Assembly (NCBI GenBank): GCA_028695145.1
Contig: JAQVJP010000018.1
Span: 1-32,236 of the forward strand
Origin: Eubacteriales bacterium
GTDB taxonomy: Bacteria; Bacillota; Clostridia; Saccharofermentanales; UBA5734
Length of the DNA: 32,236 nt
Direction of reading: 5' to 3'
In this document: positions 16,748-25,152 of the stretch, in pieces
Position numbering within the stretch: the stretch's first letter is position 1
Layout: the number at the start of each line of letters is the position of its first letter
Program-made: the position numbers and the translations under genes
The notes under the pieces: generated by a model
Told to the model about the DNA's origin: nothing
Databases searched by the model: none
The model's input: the letters and a program-made list of their open reading frames with translations, nothing else

Positions 16748-16939
16748 ATGCAAAATGATGATGGCGGTGCAAGGTGGATAGTTGATTCAGGCCGTTTGCC
16801 GTATGTGGCGAGTTATCTGCGTTGGATAATTCTGATTCTGGCGATTTTGTTTATAGCCTTGGGGATTTTCCGTGAAGAGGTAGCGCTTGTTTTCCGCAAG
16901 GCGACCAATATTTGTTTTGAATGTATCGGCATTGGCTGA
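16748..16939 (+). CDS. CD1871A-type small CXXC membrane protein
   Basis: The 63-residue protein has one transmembrane span (about 23-41, YLRWIILILAILFIALGIF) and then EEVALVFRKATNICFECIGIG at the C-terminus. The CxxC is Cys56-Cys59. This closing sequence matches the small clostridial family named after C. difficile CD1871A (recognised from memory). ATG 16748 is chosen because GGAGGA lies 7 bases upstream; an ATG at 16721 would add nine residues without an RBS. It is followed 22 bp later by the polyferredoxin gene and preceded by thioredoxin. It probably hands electrons between the iron-sulphur protein and thioredoxin at the membrane (inference). Confidence 0.8.
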   Translation: MQNDDGGARWIVDSGRLPYVASYLRWIILILAILFIALGIFREEVALVFRKATNICFECIGIG

Positions 16940-16961
16940 AGTTTGTGTGGAGGATTTGAGT

Positions 16962-17855
16962 ATGTTACAAAAGCTGAAACGTAAACTGGTGCAGACTGGT
17001 GCGATGATTGCCGGTAATGGCTATCTGGTGGGTTTTCTTAAGGGGAAAATTTATCAGGGTCCAACTAAAAATGTTTGTTTGCCTGGCTTGAATTGTTATT
17101 CGTGTCCGGGAGCTCTTGGCGCTTGCCCTTTGGGTTCGTTGCAGAGTTCTATTGCTGATCCATATCAACGAATTTCTTTTTATGTTCTTGGCTTCTTGAT
17201 TTTACTGGGTGGTATTTTCGGCAGGTTTATTTGTGGCTGGCTCTGTCCTTTTGGTTTGATACAGGAGTGGCTGCATAAGCTGCCTGGCAGAAAATTCAAA
17301 GTTGAGAAATACAAGAAGGTACATGCTGTTTTACGTAGAATGCCATTGGTTTTTCTTGGTGTGTTTGTTATTTTGTTGCCTTTTCTGGGATCTGTTGGTG
17401 GTGGCTATGGTTCCCCATGGTTTTGTAAAGCTGTGTGCCCTTCTGGTACCCTTATGGCCGGATGGCCTCTGTTAGCTGTTAATGTTGATTTACGTGCGTT
17501 GGCCGGCTGGTTATTTGGCTGGAAGAGTCTTGTGTTAATTATTATTATCGCCGCTTCAATTGTCACGATGAGGCCCTTCTGCCGTTATGTTTGTCCGCTC
17601 GGAGCTATTTATGGTTTTTTCAATAAGATAAGTCTTTACCGTGTTCAGGTAGAACAAGACAAATGCATAAGTTGTGGTCGTTGTACCAGGCAATGTCCGA
17701 TGGCTGTACCAGTTCCATTTTCTGCTAACGGTTCTGATTGCATCCGTTGTGGTGAGTGCGCCACGGTTTGCCCGACTGGGGCGATTCATGTAGGGTTTGA
17801 TCGGAAAATAAGTATTAAGAAGTCGGAGAAAATAAATAGTAATGAGATTTCCTAA
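16962..17855 (+). CDS. Membrane polyferredoxin (NapH/NosR/YccM-like 4Fe-4S protein)
   Basis: The 297-residue protein has about five membrane helices and many cysteine motifs. These are LPGLNCYSCPGALGACP (42-56), CGWLCP (91-96), FCKAVCP (154-160) and CRYVCP (207-212). Two ferredoxin [4Fe-4S] clusters lie at the C-terminus, CISCGRCTRQCP (235-246) and CIRCGECATVCP (260-271). The CxxxCP pairs are the NapH/NosR hallmark of membrane electron carriers. ATG 16962 has GGAGG 8 bases upstream; in-frame codons from 16887 have no RBS. It follows the CXXC peptide and overlaps the ABC gene by 14 bp. It likely moves low-potential electrons across or along the membrane to the thioredoxin/CXXC partners. Confidence 0.9.
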   Translation: MLQKLKRKLVQTGAMIAGNGYLVGFLKGKIYQGPTKNVCLPGLNCYSCPGALGACPLGSLQSSIADPYQRISFYVLGFLILLGGIFGRFICGWLCPFGLIQEWLHKLPGRKFKVEKYKKVHAVLRRMPLVFLGVFVILLPFLGSVGGGYGSPWFCKAVCPSGTLMAGWPLLAVNVDLRALAGWLFGWKSLVLIIIIAASIVTMRPFCRYVCPLGAIYGFFNKISLYRVQVEQDKCISCGRCTRQCPMAVPVPFSANGSDCIRCGECATVCPTGAIHVGFDRKISIKKSEKINSNEIS

Positions 17856-19617
17856 TGTTATTCGTCTGCTTAAACCATATCGGACTCATTTGATTGTTGG
17901 TCCGAGTTTCAAGTTAACAGAAGCTGTGCTGGAGTTGCTTGTACCTATTCTGATTGCGTTTATCGTTGATAAAGGTATAGTTGAAAAAAACACCCAGGTT
18001 ATCTGGCAGTATGGTTTGCTCGCTTTTGTTTTAGCCTGTGCCGGTTTGCTGTGTGCTCTTATCTGCCAGTATACAGCGTCGCGTGCTTCGCAGGGATATG
18101 GTACTGATTTGCGAAATTTACTGGCGGATCGTATCATGCGTTTGTCAGTTGACGATGCTCAGCAGATTGGTTCTTCTTCTTTGGCTAATAGATTGATTAC
18201 AGATACCATGACCTTGCAGCAGGCAGTTGCTATGTTGATAAGACTTGTAGTGCGGGCGCCTTTTCTCAGTGTTGGCGCGCTTGTGATGGCTCTGCTGATT
18301 GATTGGCGGCTGGCATCTGTTTTTGTGCTGGTTATTCCATTATTTATTGTAGTTTTGTATTTTATCATGTCACGATCTGTGCCTCTTCATCGTAAAACGC
18401 TGCAGCAGCAGGATGATATGAGTGCTATCATGCAGGAGAATCTTCAGGGGATGCGTATTATCAGAGCCTATAATCGGCAGGAGCTGCGCGCGGCACGGTT
18501 TAATTCCGCCAGCAGTAGGTTGCGCGATCTGGCTGAGCAGGCAGGTCGGCTCAGCGGCTGGCTCAATCCGCTGACTATGCTGCTTCTAAATATCGCGGTT
18601 GCCGCGGTTCTTCTATTGGGTGGCTGGCGTATTGATCATGGCCGCTTGAGTCAAGGTCAGCTTATCGCTCTGATCAATTATCTGACACAGATTCTGCAGG
18701 CTCTGATTGTTGTTGCTAATCTTGTGATGCTCTATGCAAGAGCCTGGAATTCGGCCGGCAGGACAGAGGAAATCCTTGGCATGACTGTTGCCGCGTCCGA
18801 AGTTGAGGGTGATTTTACCACGTCAGAAAATACTACCGAGAATTCACAACAAAATTCAGTTGCTTTTGCCGGTGTTGATTTTTCTTATCCTCGAAGTACG
18901 GGTGGTTTTATTGAGCAGTTAAGTTTCAAGCTTGAGCCGGGCAGTGTTAATGGACTGATCGGGCCGGCGGGTAGTGGCAAGAGTACAATCGCCAGACTGC
19001 TGGTCAGACTGTATGAGCCTGTTTTGGGTCGGATTATGCTTGGTGACCGTGCTGTTGATGAGTTTTCCGCAGCAGAGTTAAGCAGTCTTATTGGTTATGT
19101 GCCGCAGAATCCTTCGCTGATGACGGGAACTATTGAAGAGAATCTGCGTATGGGCAGAGATGCGTTTAGCGAGGACGATCTCTGGCATGCTCTCAGACTG
19201 GCTCAGGCGGATGGTTTCGTACGTGAGCTTAATGATGGTTTAAACAGCCAGGTAACAAGGGGCGGCAGAAATTTTTCCGGTGGCCAAAGGCAGCGTCTGG
19301 CGATTGCTCGTGCGATTCTTGGCCGTCCTCGTGTTATTATTCTTGATGATAGTACGAGTGCGCTTGATTATGCTACAGATTTGGCTTTGCGGCGTGCGCT
19401 TATGTTAGATGAGTTTCTGAAAAGTAGTACCTGGATAATTATTTCTCAGCGAATCGCCAACATTCGTGATGCTGATAATATTCTGCTGTTGGATGATGGT
19501 GCGCTGCTTGCTTCAGGTACGCATGAAGAGTTGATGTCAGGTTCTGATATGTATCGTGAGCTCTTTCACTCGCAGCTTGATACCAGACAGCATGAAGAGG
19601 AAGCGGATAATGATTGA
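17842..19617 (+). CDS. Heterodimeric ABC exporter, subunit with degenerate ATP site
   Basis: The 591-residue half-transporter has six membrane helices (1-310) and a nucleotide-binding domain (about 338-580). Walker A is GPAGSGKST (374-382), the signature FSGGQ (478-482) and Walker B VIILDD (498-503). Position 503, normally the catalytic Glu, is Asp, and the switch His is Gln536 (IIISQRI). Both changes mark the non-hydrolysing member of heterodimeric exporters such as TM287/288 or BmrCD. The start overlaps the polyferredoxin gene by 14 bp and its only Shine-Dalgarno (GGAG) is distant, so translation may be coupled. The stop overlaps the partner subunit start by 8 bp. The substrate is unknown; the co-encoded acyltransferase hints at a lipid or acylated product. 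Confidence 0.92.
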   Translation: MRFPNVIRLLKPYRTHLIVGPSFKLTEAVLELLVPILIAFIVDKGIVEKNTQVIWQYGLLAFVLACAGLLCALICQYTASRASQGYGTDLRNLLADRIMRLSVDDAQQIGSSSLANRLITDTMTLQQAVAMLIRLVVRAPFLSVGALVMALLIDWRLASVFVLVIPLFIVVLYFIMSRSVPLHRKTLQQQDDMSAIMQENLQGMRIIRAYNRQELRAARFNSASSRLRDLAEQAGRLSGWLNPLTMLLLNIAVAAVLLLGGWRIDHGRLSQGQLIALINYLTQILQALIVVANLVMLYARAWNSAGRTEEILGMTVAASEVEGDFTTSENTTENSQQNSVAFAGVDFSYPRSTGGFIEQLSFKLEPGSVNGLIGPAGSGKSTIARLLVRLYEPVLGRIMLGDRAVDEFSAAELSSLIGYVPQNPSLMTGTIEENLRMGRDAFSEDDLWHALRLAQADGFVRELNDGLNSQVTRGGRNFSGGQRQRLAIARAILGRPRVIILDDSTSALDYATDLALRRALMLDEFLKSSTWIIISQRIANIRDADNILLLDDGALLASGTHEELMSGSDMYRELFHSQLDTRQHEEEADND

Positions 19618-21358
19618 GAAGAATTCAACAGTCTGGCAATTATGGCAGAGAATAAGCAGATACCGGGCGAGGCTGGTCGCGATTATTTTGCTTGCTCTGA
19701 TTGGTAACGGTTTACTGCTTCTGACTCCTTGGCTTACTGGTTTAGCCATTGATACGATGATAGGTGAGGGTGAGGTTATTTGGTCTGAGTTGCGGCTTGT
19801 CATTGTTTTTTTGGTAATTTCTGTAGTTCTTGGCAGTTTGTGTCAAAAAATTCTGTTTAATACAACTGTGAATGTTTCCGCAGGTGTCGCTGCTAATCTT
19901 CGGCGGGAGATTTCGCTGCATGCTGACAAGCTGCCGCTTAGTGAGATTGATTCACGTGATTCGGGAAATATCGCCAGCATGCTTACTCATGATCTGAACG
20001 CGCTTTCTGATGGTCTTGTTACCGGATTGTCACAAGCTTTTGGTGGTCTGGTGACTCTGATTGGAACTCTGTTTATGATGCTGCGTTTGCATGCAGGTGT
20101 AACGTTAATTATTATTGTGCTGACACCAGTTTCTTTTTTTGTCAGCAGCCGTATTACTAATGCCGCAAGGAAACAGTATCAGCGTGAGTCGAAAAAGATT
20201 GCCGGTCTTAGACAGCTTGCCGAGGAGGCTGCTGAGCAGATGTCACTTCTGCAGAGTATGGCGGCGAGAGAAATATACGCGCGGAGGCTGCAGGAGCTTA
20301 ATCGTGATTTATATGATGCCGGACGCAGAGCTCAGTTTTATTCTTCCCTCAGTAATCCGGTGAGCAGATTGATTAATTCAAGTGCTTATATTCTTGTGGC
20401 TGTTGCTGCCAGTATCATTGCTGTCGCCGGGCGTTTGAGCACTGGTAATGTTGCGACTTTGCTTGGTTACAGTATGCAGTTTTCACGCCCGATAAATGAG
20501 ATCACATCCGTGGCTGCTCAACTTCAGTCCGCTATGGCCGGTGCTGAGAGAATATTTTCTTTGCTTGCTTCAGAAACTGAAGCTGATGATCGAGTCAGCA
20601 GTAAGAAATTCACGGCACAGGACGGTCAGATCGATATGAGCGATGTCGAGTTCTCCTATTATCCTGGTCAGAATCTGATTACTGATTTGGATCTTCATGT
20701 GCCGGCCGGCAGTCAGGTAGCTGTAGTTGGACCGACAGGTGCCGGCAAGACGACTCTGATTAATCTGCTTCTGCGCTTCTATGACATTCAGTCCGGTGAT
20801 ATCAGTATCGATCAACAATCTATATTTTCGATGACCAGATATGACCTGAGGGCATCTTTTGGCATGGTACTTCAGGACAGCTGGCTGTTTGGCGGAACTA
20901 TTCGTGAGAACATCGCTTTTGCCAGGTTCAATGCTTCGGATGAAGATATTATAGCTGCTTCAATTGACGCGGGTGCCCACAGCTTCATCCGTAGGTTGCC
21001 TGATGGTTATGATACCGTTATCAGAGCCGGCAGTGATCAATTGTCTGCCGGACAAAAACAGTTGATCAGTATTGCCCGAACCATGCTGGCCGACGCGCCG
21101 ATACTGATTTTGGACGAAGCAACTTCAAATGTGGATACTTATACCGAGAAGAAGATTCAGCGTGCTTTTGCCAGGATGATGGCAGGCAGAACCAGTTTTG
21201 TTATTGCGCATCGTCTGTCGACAATTCTTGATTCAGACCTCATACTGGTAATGGATAGAGGCAGCATTATCGAGCAAGGAACGCATGATGATCTGATGGC
21301 AGCCGGTGGTTTCTATGCTGATCTGTTCATGGCACAGTATGCCGGAAGGGAGCTCTGA
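19610..21358 (+). CDS. Heterodimeric ABC exporter, catalytically competent subunit
   Basis: The 582-residue half-transporter has six membrane helices (about 20-300) and a nucleotide-binding domain. Walker A is GPTGAGKTT (374-382), Walker B is ILILDE with catalytic Glu503, and the switch is His534 in IAHRLST. Its signature is LSAGQ (478-482), not LSGGQ. That loop completes the partner's degenerate site, so the two proteins fit a one-active-site heterodimer. The start is ATG 19610, with AGGA 8 bases upstream and ATGATTGA overlapping the previous stop. It is followed 2 bp later by the acyltransferase-like gene, so the three are one transcription unit. Confidence 0.92.
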   Translation: MIEKNSTVWQLWQRISRYRARLVAIILLALIGNGLLLLTPWLTGLAIDTMIGEGEVIWSELRLVIVFLVISVVLGSLCQKILFNTTVNVSAGVAANLRREISLHADKLPLSEIDSRDSGNIASMLTHDLNALSDGLVTGLSQAFGGLVTLIGTLFMMLRLHAGVTLIIIVLTPVSFFVSSRITNAARKQYQRESKKIAGLRQLAEEAAEQMSLLQSMAAREIYARRLQELNRDLYDAGRRAQFYSSLSNPVSRLINSSAYILVAVAASIIAVAGRLSTGNVATLLGYSMQFSRPINEITSVAAQLQSAMAGAERIFSLLASETEADDRVSSKKFTAQDGQIDMSDVEFSYYPGQNLITDLDLHVPAGSQVAVVGPTGAGKTTLINLLLRFYDIQSGDISIDQQSIFSMTRYDLRASFGMVLQDSWLFGGTIRENIAFARFNASDEDIIAASIDAGAHSFIRRLPDGYDTVIRAGSDQLSAGQKQLISIARTMLADAPILILDEATSNVDTYTEKKIQRAFARMMAGRTSFVIAHRLSTILDSDLILVMDRGSIIEQGTHDDLMAAGGFYADLFMAQYAGREL

Positions 21359-21360
21359 TC

Positions 21361-22647
21361 ATGCCGAATCGTACATGGTATCCGCTGGATAATTCAGCGA
21401 AAATATTCCCGGCGATTAAAAATGGCAAGGTTTCGGCTGTTTTTCGTCTGTCAGTGGAATTGACTGAAGATGTGGATGTTGGGGTGCTGCATCAGGCGCT
21501 GCTGGATATTCTGCCGCGTTTCCCGAGTTTCGCGCTGAGAATGCGTCCGGGAGTTTTCTGGTATTATCTTGAGCCAAATAAATCTCAGCCGGTGATTTAT
21601 GAGGACACAGCCTTCCCTTGCAGGAAATTATATCGCAAGGATAATCAAGGTTATCTCTTCCGCGTGCTCTATTATCATACAAAAATTTCGGTGGAGTTTT
21701 TTCACTCTCTTACAGACGGTACCGGAGCGATGGTTTTTGTTAAAACACTGGCCGCCCGCTATCTTGAGCGTAAATACTCGGTAAGGATACCTGCTGAGCA
21801 GGGTGTGGCCGATTGGCTGCAGCTGCCTGAGCCGGAGGAGGCGGAGGACAGTTATAAAAAATATGCCAGAGCGACCAGACGTCGTGATCCGCATATGCCG
21901 CCGGCCTGGCATATGCGCGGGCAGCTTGAGCCTTATGGGCGTATTCATGTGATCAATGCTGAGCTGTCGGTTAATGAACTCAAAAGGACAGCTGCCGCGC
22001 ATGGCGCGACAATAAACGATTATCTTGTTGCTTCATATATCTATGCCTTCTGCCAGCTGCAGCAGGCGGAGGAGCGCAGACACAGCAGACCGGTTGTTAT
22101 CGCGGTACCGGTAAATATGCGACGTTTTTATCCGAGCCGTACGCTGCGCAATTTCTTCCTGAGGGTTTATCCGGCGGTTCATCAGGATTATGGCGAGTAT
22201 AGTTTTGAAGAGATTCTAAGTGAAGTTCATCATTACATGAAGTTGAGGACGAAGGAGAAATATCTCAATGTTCAGATGGCTTCCAATGTCAGAAATGAGC
22301 AGAGCATAGTTACGCGGTTGATTCCGCTTCCACTGAAAAATCAGATTTTGCGGATTGCTTATTTCTTCCGTGGTGACAGCCGGATAACCAGTACGATGAC
22401 CAATGTTGGACCGGTGACCGTACCCGCTGAGATGGCTCAATACGTTCGTGGTTTTGAGGTGCTGATGGGGCCTTCGCTTGATAACTGGATCAACGCCGCC
22501 ATCTTAAGCTATGGCGATAAGCTAAAAGTAAGCTTCTCAAGGCGTATTCGTGAACCCCATGTGGAGAGGTTGTTTTTGCAGCATCTTGTGAAGCAGGGGA
22601 TACATGTGCGTGTTTCCAGCAATCAGATTTATCAAGAGAATGAATGA
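21361..22647 (+). CDS. Condensation-domain/alcohol acyltransferase-like protein
   Basis: The 428-residue soluble protein has the chloramphenicol acetyltransferase-type fold signature HSLTDGTG. His115, Asp119 and Gly120 match the HxxxDG active site of NRPS condensation domains, alcohol acetyltransferases and polyketide-associated acyltransferases. The second half contains VPVNMRRFYPSRTLRNFF, typical of the family's solvent-channel region, and ends in a beta-strand and helix (DNWINAAILSYGDKLKVSFSRR). It stands alone with no carrier or adenylation domain. GGGAG lies 8 bases before the start, 2 bp after the ABC gene. It probably transfers an acyl group to an alcohol or amine, perhaps on the exported compound. 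Substrate is unknown. Confidence 0.8.
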   Translation: MPNRTWYPLDNSAKIFPAIKNGKVSAVFRLSVELTEDVDVGVLHQALLDILPRFPSFALRMRPGVFWYYLEPNKSQPVIYEDTAFPCRKLYRKDNQGYLFRVLYYHTKISVEFFHSLTDGTGAMVFVKTLAARYLERKYSVRIPAEQGVADWLQLPEPEEAEDSYKKYARATRRRDPHMPPAWHMRGQLEPYGRIHVINAELSVNELKRTAAAHGATINDYLVASYIYAFCQLQQAEERRHSRPVVIAVPVNMRRFYPSRTLRNFFLRVYPAVHQDYGEYSFEEILSEVHHYMKLRTKEKYLNVQMASNVRNEQSIVTRLIPLPLKNQILRIAYFFRGDSRITSTMTNVGPVTVPAEMAQYVRGFEVLMGPSLDNWINAAILSYGDKLKVSFSRRIREPHVERLFLQHLVKQGIHVRVSSNQIYQENE

Positions 22648-22667
22648 AAATATGTGGATTATATTGG

Positions 22668-22697
22668 ATATCGTCAGGCCTTCTGATGATATATAAT
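22668..22697 (+). promoter_or_regulatory. Inverted repeat overlapping a -10 box before galM
   Basis: ATATCGTCAG (22668-22677) pairs with CTGATGATAT (22683-22692) with one G-U pair and a 5-base loop. It overlaps a perfect TATAAT at 22692-22697, but no good -35 was found. It could be an operator for galM or a weak terminator of the preceding gene; there is no T-run. Confidence 0.35.
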
Positions 22698-22754
22698 TGT
22701 TGCGTGAAGACATTTGATTTTTTTTGAAAAATATATAGACAAGGAGAGTTTATT

Positions 22755-23816
22755 ATGCAGATTTCGGTAGGTGAATTTGGTAAAACAGCCGATGGCAGGC
22801 AGGTGCAGGCCTGGCGTCTTGAAGGTGACGGTGGAGCCGTATGTACACTGCTTGATTACGGTGGAACGGTACAGCAGCTGCTGATTCCGGACGCTGCGGG
22901 ACAGATGGCTGATGTAGTTCTTGGCTATGACAGCATGGAAGGTTATGAGAGTGCTGATAATGGCTATCATGGCGCTCTGATTGGCCGCCATGGCAATAGA
23001 ATTGAGAATGCTGTCTTCGAGCTGGGCGGCAAAGAATATAAGCTTGCAGCTAATGACGGACGCAATCACCTTCATGGTGGTACAGTTGGCTTTGATAAGA
23101 AAATCTGGACCGCGAGACCACTGGAAACAGAGGAAGGACCGTCGGTAGCTTTTTCTCTAATAAGTCCTGATATGGAAGAGGGGTATCCCGGTAATCTTCA
23201 GGTTACTGTAACTTATACATTGACCTCTGATAATGAACTGAAACTTGAGTATGAAGCTGTCAGTGATCAAGAGACGGTTATTAATCTGACTAATCACAGT
23301 TACTTCAACCTATCCGGCCATCAGGCCGGTTCAATTGTCGATCATCTTATTATGATTGAGGCTGATGAGTTTACAACCATCAATGAAGAATGCATCCCGA
23401 ATGGAACTTTTACCAGTGTCGCGGGAACTCCACTTGATTTGAGACAACCGACCAGAATTGGTGATGGCATCAATTCAGATTTCGCCGCGATTAAGGCAGG
23501 ACAGGGCTATGATCACAATTTTGTGATTCGTGATGTTGATGGGACGCTGAAACGCTGCGCTCAGGTGATTGATCCGGCCAGCGGCAGAACGATGACTGTC
23601 AGCACGACTCTGCCTGGTATTCAGTTCTACAGCGGTAATTTCGTAAAAGAGCATGTAGCTAAGGATGGAGCGGTTTATCGTTCGCGTGGCGGATTATGCC
23701 TTGAGACTCAGTTTTTCCCGAACTCACTTAAACATAAAAATTTCCCCAGTCCTATTTTCAAGGCCGGGGAAAAATTCCATCATATTACAGTTTATGCTTT
23801 TGGCATGAGTAAATAA
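22755..23816 (+). CDS. galM: Aldose 1-epimerase (galactose mutarotase)
   Basis: The 353-residue cytoplasmic enzyme interconverts alpha and beta anomers of galactose and related aldoses, feeding the Leloir pathway. Family motifs are in order: GRHGNRI (77-83), NHLHGG (104-109) with the first catalytic-site histidines, LTNHSYFNLSG (178-188) with the proton donor His181, YDHNFVI, and GLCLETQFFPNS with the probable base Glu at about 319. Length is normal. AAGGAG lies 8-9 bases before the ATG. It is single-gene, and no other galactose gene is adjacent, although the GH2 glycosidase at 10426 could release its substrate. It converges on the alcohol dehydrogenase with a 34-bp gap. Confidence 0.94.
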   Translation: MQISVGEFGKTADGRQVQAWRLEGDGGAVCTLLDYGGTVQQLLIPDAAGQMADVVLGYDSMEGYESADNGYHGALIGRHGNRIENAVFELGGKEYKLAANDGRNHLHGGTVGFDKKIWTARPLETEEGPSVAFSLISPDMEEGYPGNLQVTVTYTLTSDNELKLEYEAVSDQETVINLTNHSYFNLSGHQAGSIVDHLIMIEADEFTTINEECIPNGTFTSVAGTPLDLRQPTRIGDGINSDFAAIKAGQGYDHNFVIRDVDGTLKRCAQVIDPASGRTMTVSTTLPGIQFYSGNFVKEHVAKDGAVYRSRGGLCLETQFFPNSLKHKNFPSPIFKAGEKFHHITVYAFGMSK

Positions 23817-23850
23817 CTCCTGAAAATCGCATGACAGCAGTCATACTTAA

Positions 23851-25074
23851 TTAATACTGCCAATTCCAGGCGATCTGATAGATTTGCAGGAAGTCCGCCT
23901 CGTTTAGAGGACTGAAGGCTCCGGCGAATCCATCAGGTCGTTTTTTTGCCAGCTTCGCAAGTTTCGGCAGCTCTTCATATGGTATACCCATATCACTAAG
24001 ATTGGCCGGCAAACCCCAGCTGCGGTAGATAGCGGACAGGCTTCTTATGCCTTGCCGAGCTGTCGATAGAGAATCGGCAAAATCAAGCTGTATACCGAGA
24101 ACTCGCTCGGCGAATTGGCTGATACGGGCGATGATCGCGCTGTCCTTAGCAGACTTCTTCCCACCGTTGACTTCGCGTTCAAGTATGAAACTGAGCCAGG
24201 CCGGATATAGTGCTGCCAGACCGGCACCGTGGGCTGTGTCATAATGTCCGCTCAGTTCGTGCTCGAGCGCGTGCACGCTCCAGTCTTCTTGTCTGCCCAT
24301 ACCGAGCCAGCCAATATGCGCGACTGTTGAGCTCCAGAAGAGGTTAGCCTGAACGTCGTATTGGCTCGGATTATTTAACGCTGAAGGTGTCTCGTCGATT
24401 ACTGTTTTGACGGCGGCTTCGCATAGTCTGTCAGTTAGTCCGACTCCTGTGGTTGGACTGAAATATCGCTCAAGAATATGCGATATAATGTCCGAGGATC
24501 CGCAGGCAATCTGCCATGGTGACAATGTGTATGTCAGTTCGGGATTGATAAGTGAGAAGTCAGGTCTGTTCAGATCACTTCGCAGACCGCGTTTGATATC
24601 AAGTTGGTCATTCTTAATGACACTGCTGTTAGAAGCTTCGGAGCCGGTTGCCGGAAGGGTGATAATTGTACCAAGTCCAAGACGCCCGGTCGGTGTCGCG
24701 CCTCGACCGTACATGTCCCAGAAATCCCCCTCGTAGCAACTGCCGATGGCGATGGCTTTTGCCGAATCAAGTACACTGCCGCCACCTGCCGCCAGCACGA
24801 AGTCGATCTGCTCTTGTCTGCAGAGCTCGATACCACGATATACCAGTTCGGCACGTGGATTTGGCACTACTCCGCCAAGTTCAATAAAAAATAGATTTTC
24901 ATTTTCGAGTGACTGACGAATCCTATCGATAAGTCCGCTGCGTACAGCGGAACCGGAACCATAATGCAGCAGGACACGGCTGCCTCCATGCTTTTTTATC
25001 TGGTCAGCGGCCTGCAGCTCGGCTTGTGGTGCCATTATTAGTCTTGTCGGCGTATATGATTCAAATGGCAGCAT
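23851..25074 (-). CDS. Iron-containing alcohol dehydrogenase (BdhA/YqhD-like)
   Basis: The 407-residue enzyme reduces aldehydes to alcohols with NAD(P)H. The nucleotide motif is AAGGGSVLDSAKAIA (95-109), and PATGSEAS is at 141-148. The probable metal ligands are Asp195 and His199 in SSDIISHILERYF, His268 in VHALEHEL and His282 in TAHGAGLAALYPAW. The sequence style is that of the butanol dehydrogenase/YqhD group, used in fermentation and aldehyde detoxification. AAGGA lies about 10 bases before the ATG. It is transcribed alone, 78 bp downstream of glnS; no terminator is seen between them, so some read-through is possible. Confidence 0.92.
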   Translation of the reverse strand: MLPFESYTPTRLIMAPQAELQAADQIKKHGGSRVLLHYGSGSAVRSGLIDRIRQSLENENLFFIELGGVVPNPRAELVYRGIELCRQEQIDFVLAAGGGSVLDSAKAIAIGSCYEGDFWDMYGRGATPTGRLGLGTIITLPATGSEASNSSVIKNDQLDIKRGLRSDLNRPDFSLINPELTYTLSPWQIACGSSDIISHILERYFSPTTGVGLTDRLCEAAVKTVIDETPSALNNPSQYDVQANLFWSSTVAHIGWLGMGRQEDWSVHALEHELSGHYDTAHGAGLAALYPAWLSFILEREVNGGKKSAKDSAIIARISQFAERVLGIQLDFADSLSTARQGIRSLSAIYRSWGLPANLSDMGIPYEELPKLAKLAKKRPDGFAGAFSPLNEADFLQIYQIAWNWQY

Positions 25075-25152
25075 ATATGATCATCCTTCCTCTGATGCCG
25101 GCCTGCGCTTCTGTCGGGTAGTGCTTGTGCCGGTTTCTGAACATTTATATTG

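Noticed and set aside
23739..23778. TTCCCC/GGGGAA inverted repeat near the end of galM as a terminator
   Set aside because: It lies wholly inside the conserved galM coding end, has a long loop and no T-run after the stop codon.
23831..23845. ATGAC-AGCA-GTCAT hairpin between galM and the alcohol dehydrogenase
   Set aside because: The stem has only five pairs with no T-run; too weak to call a terminator.
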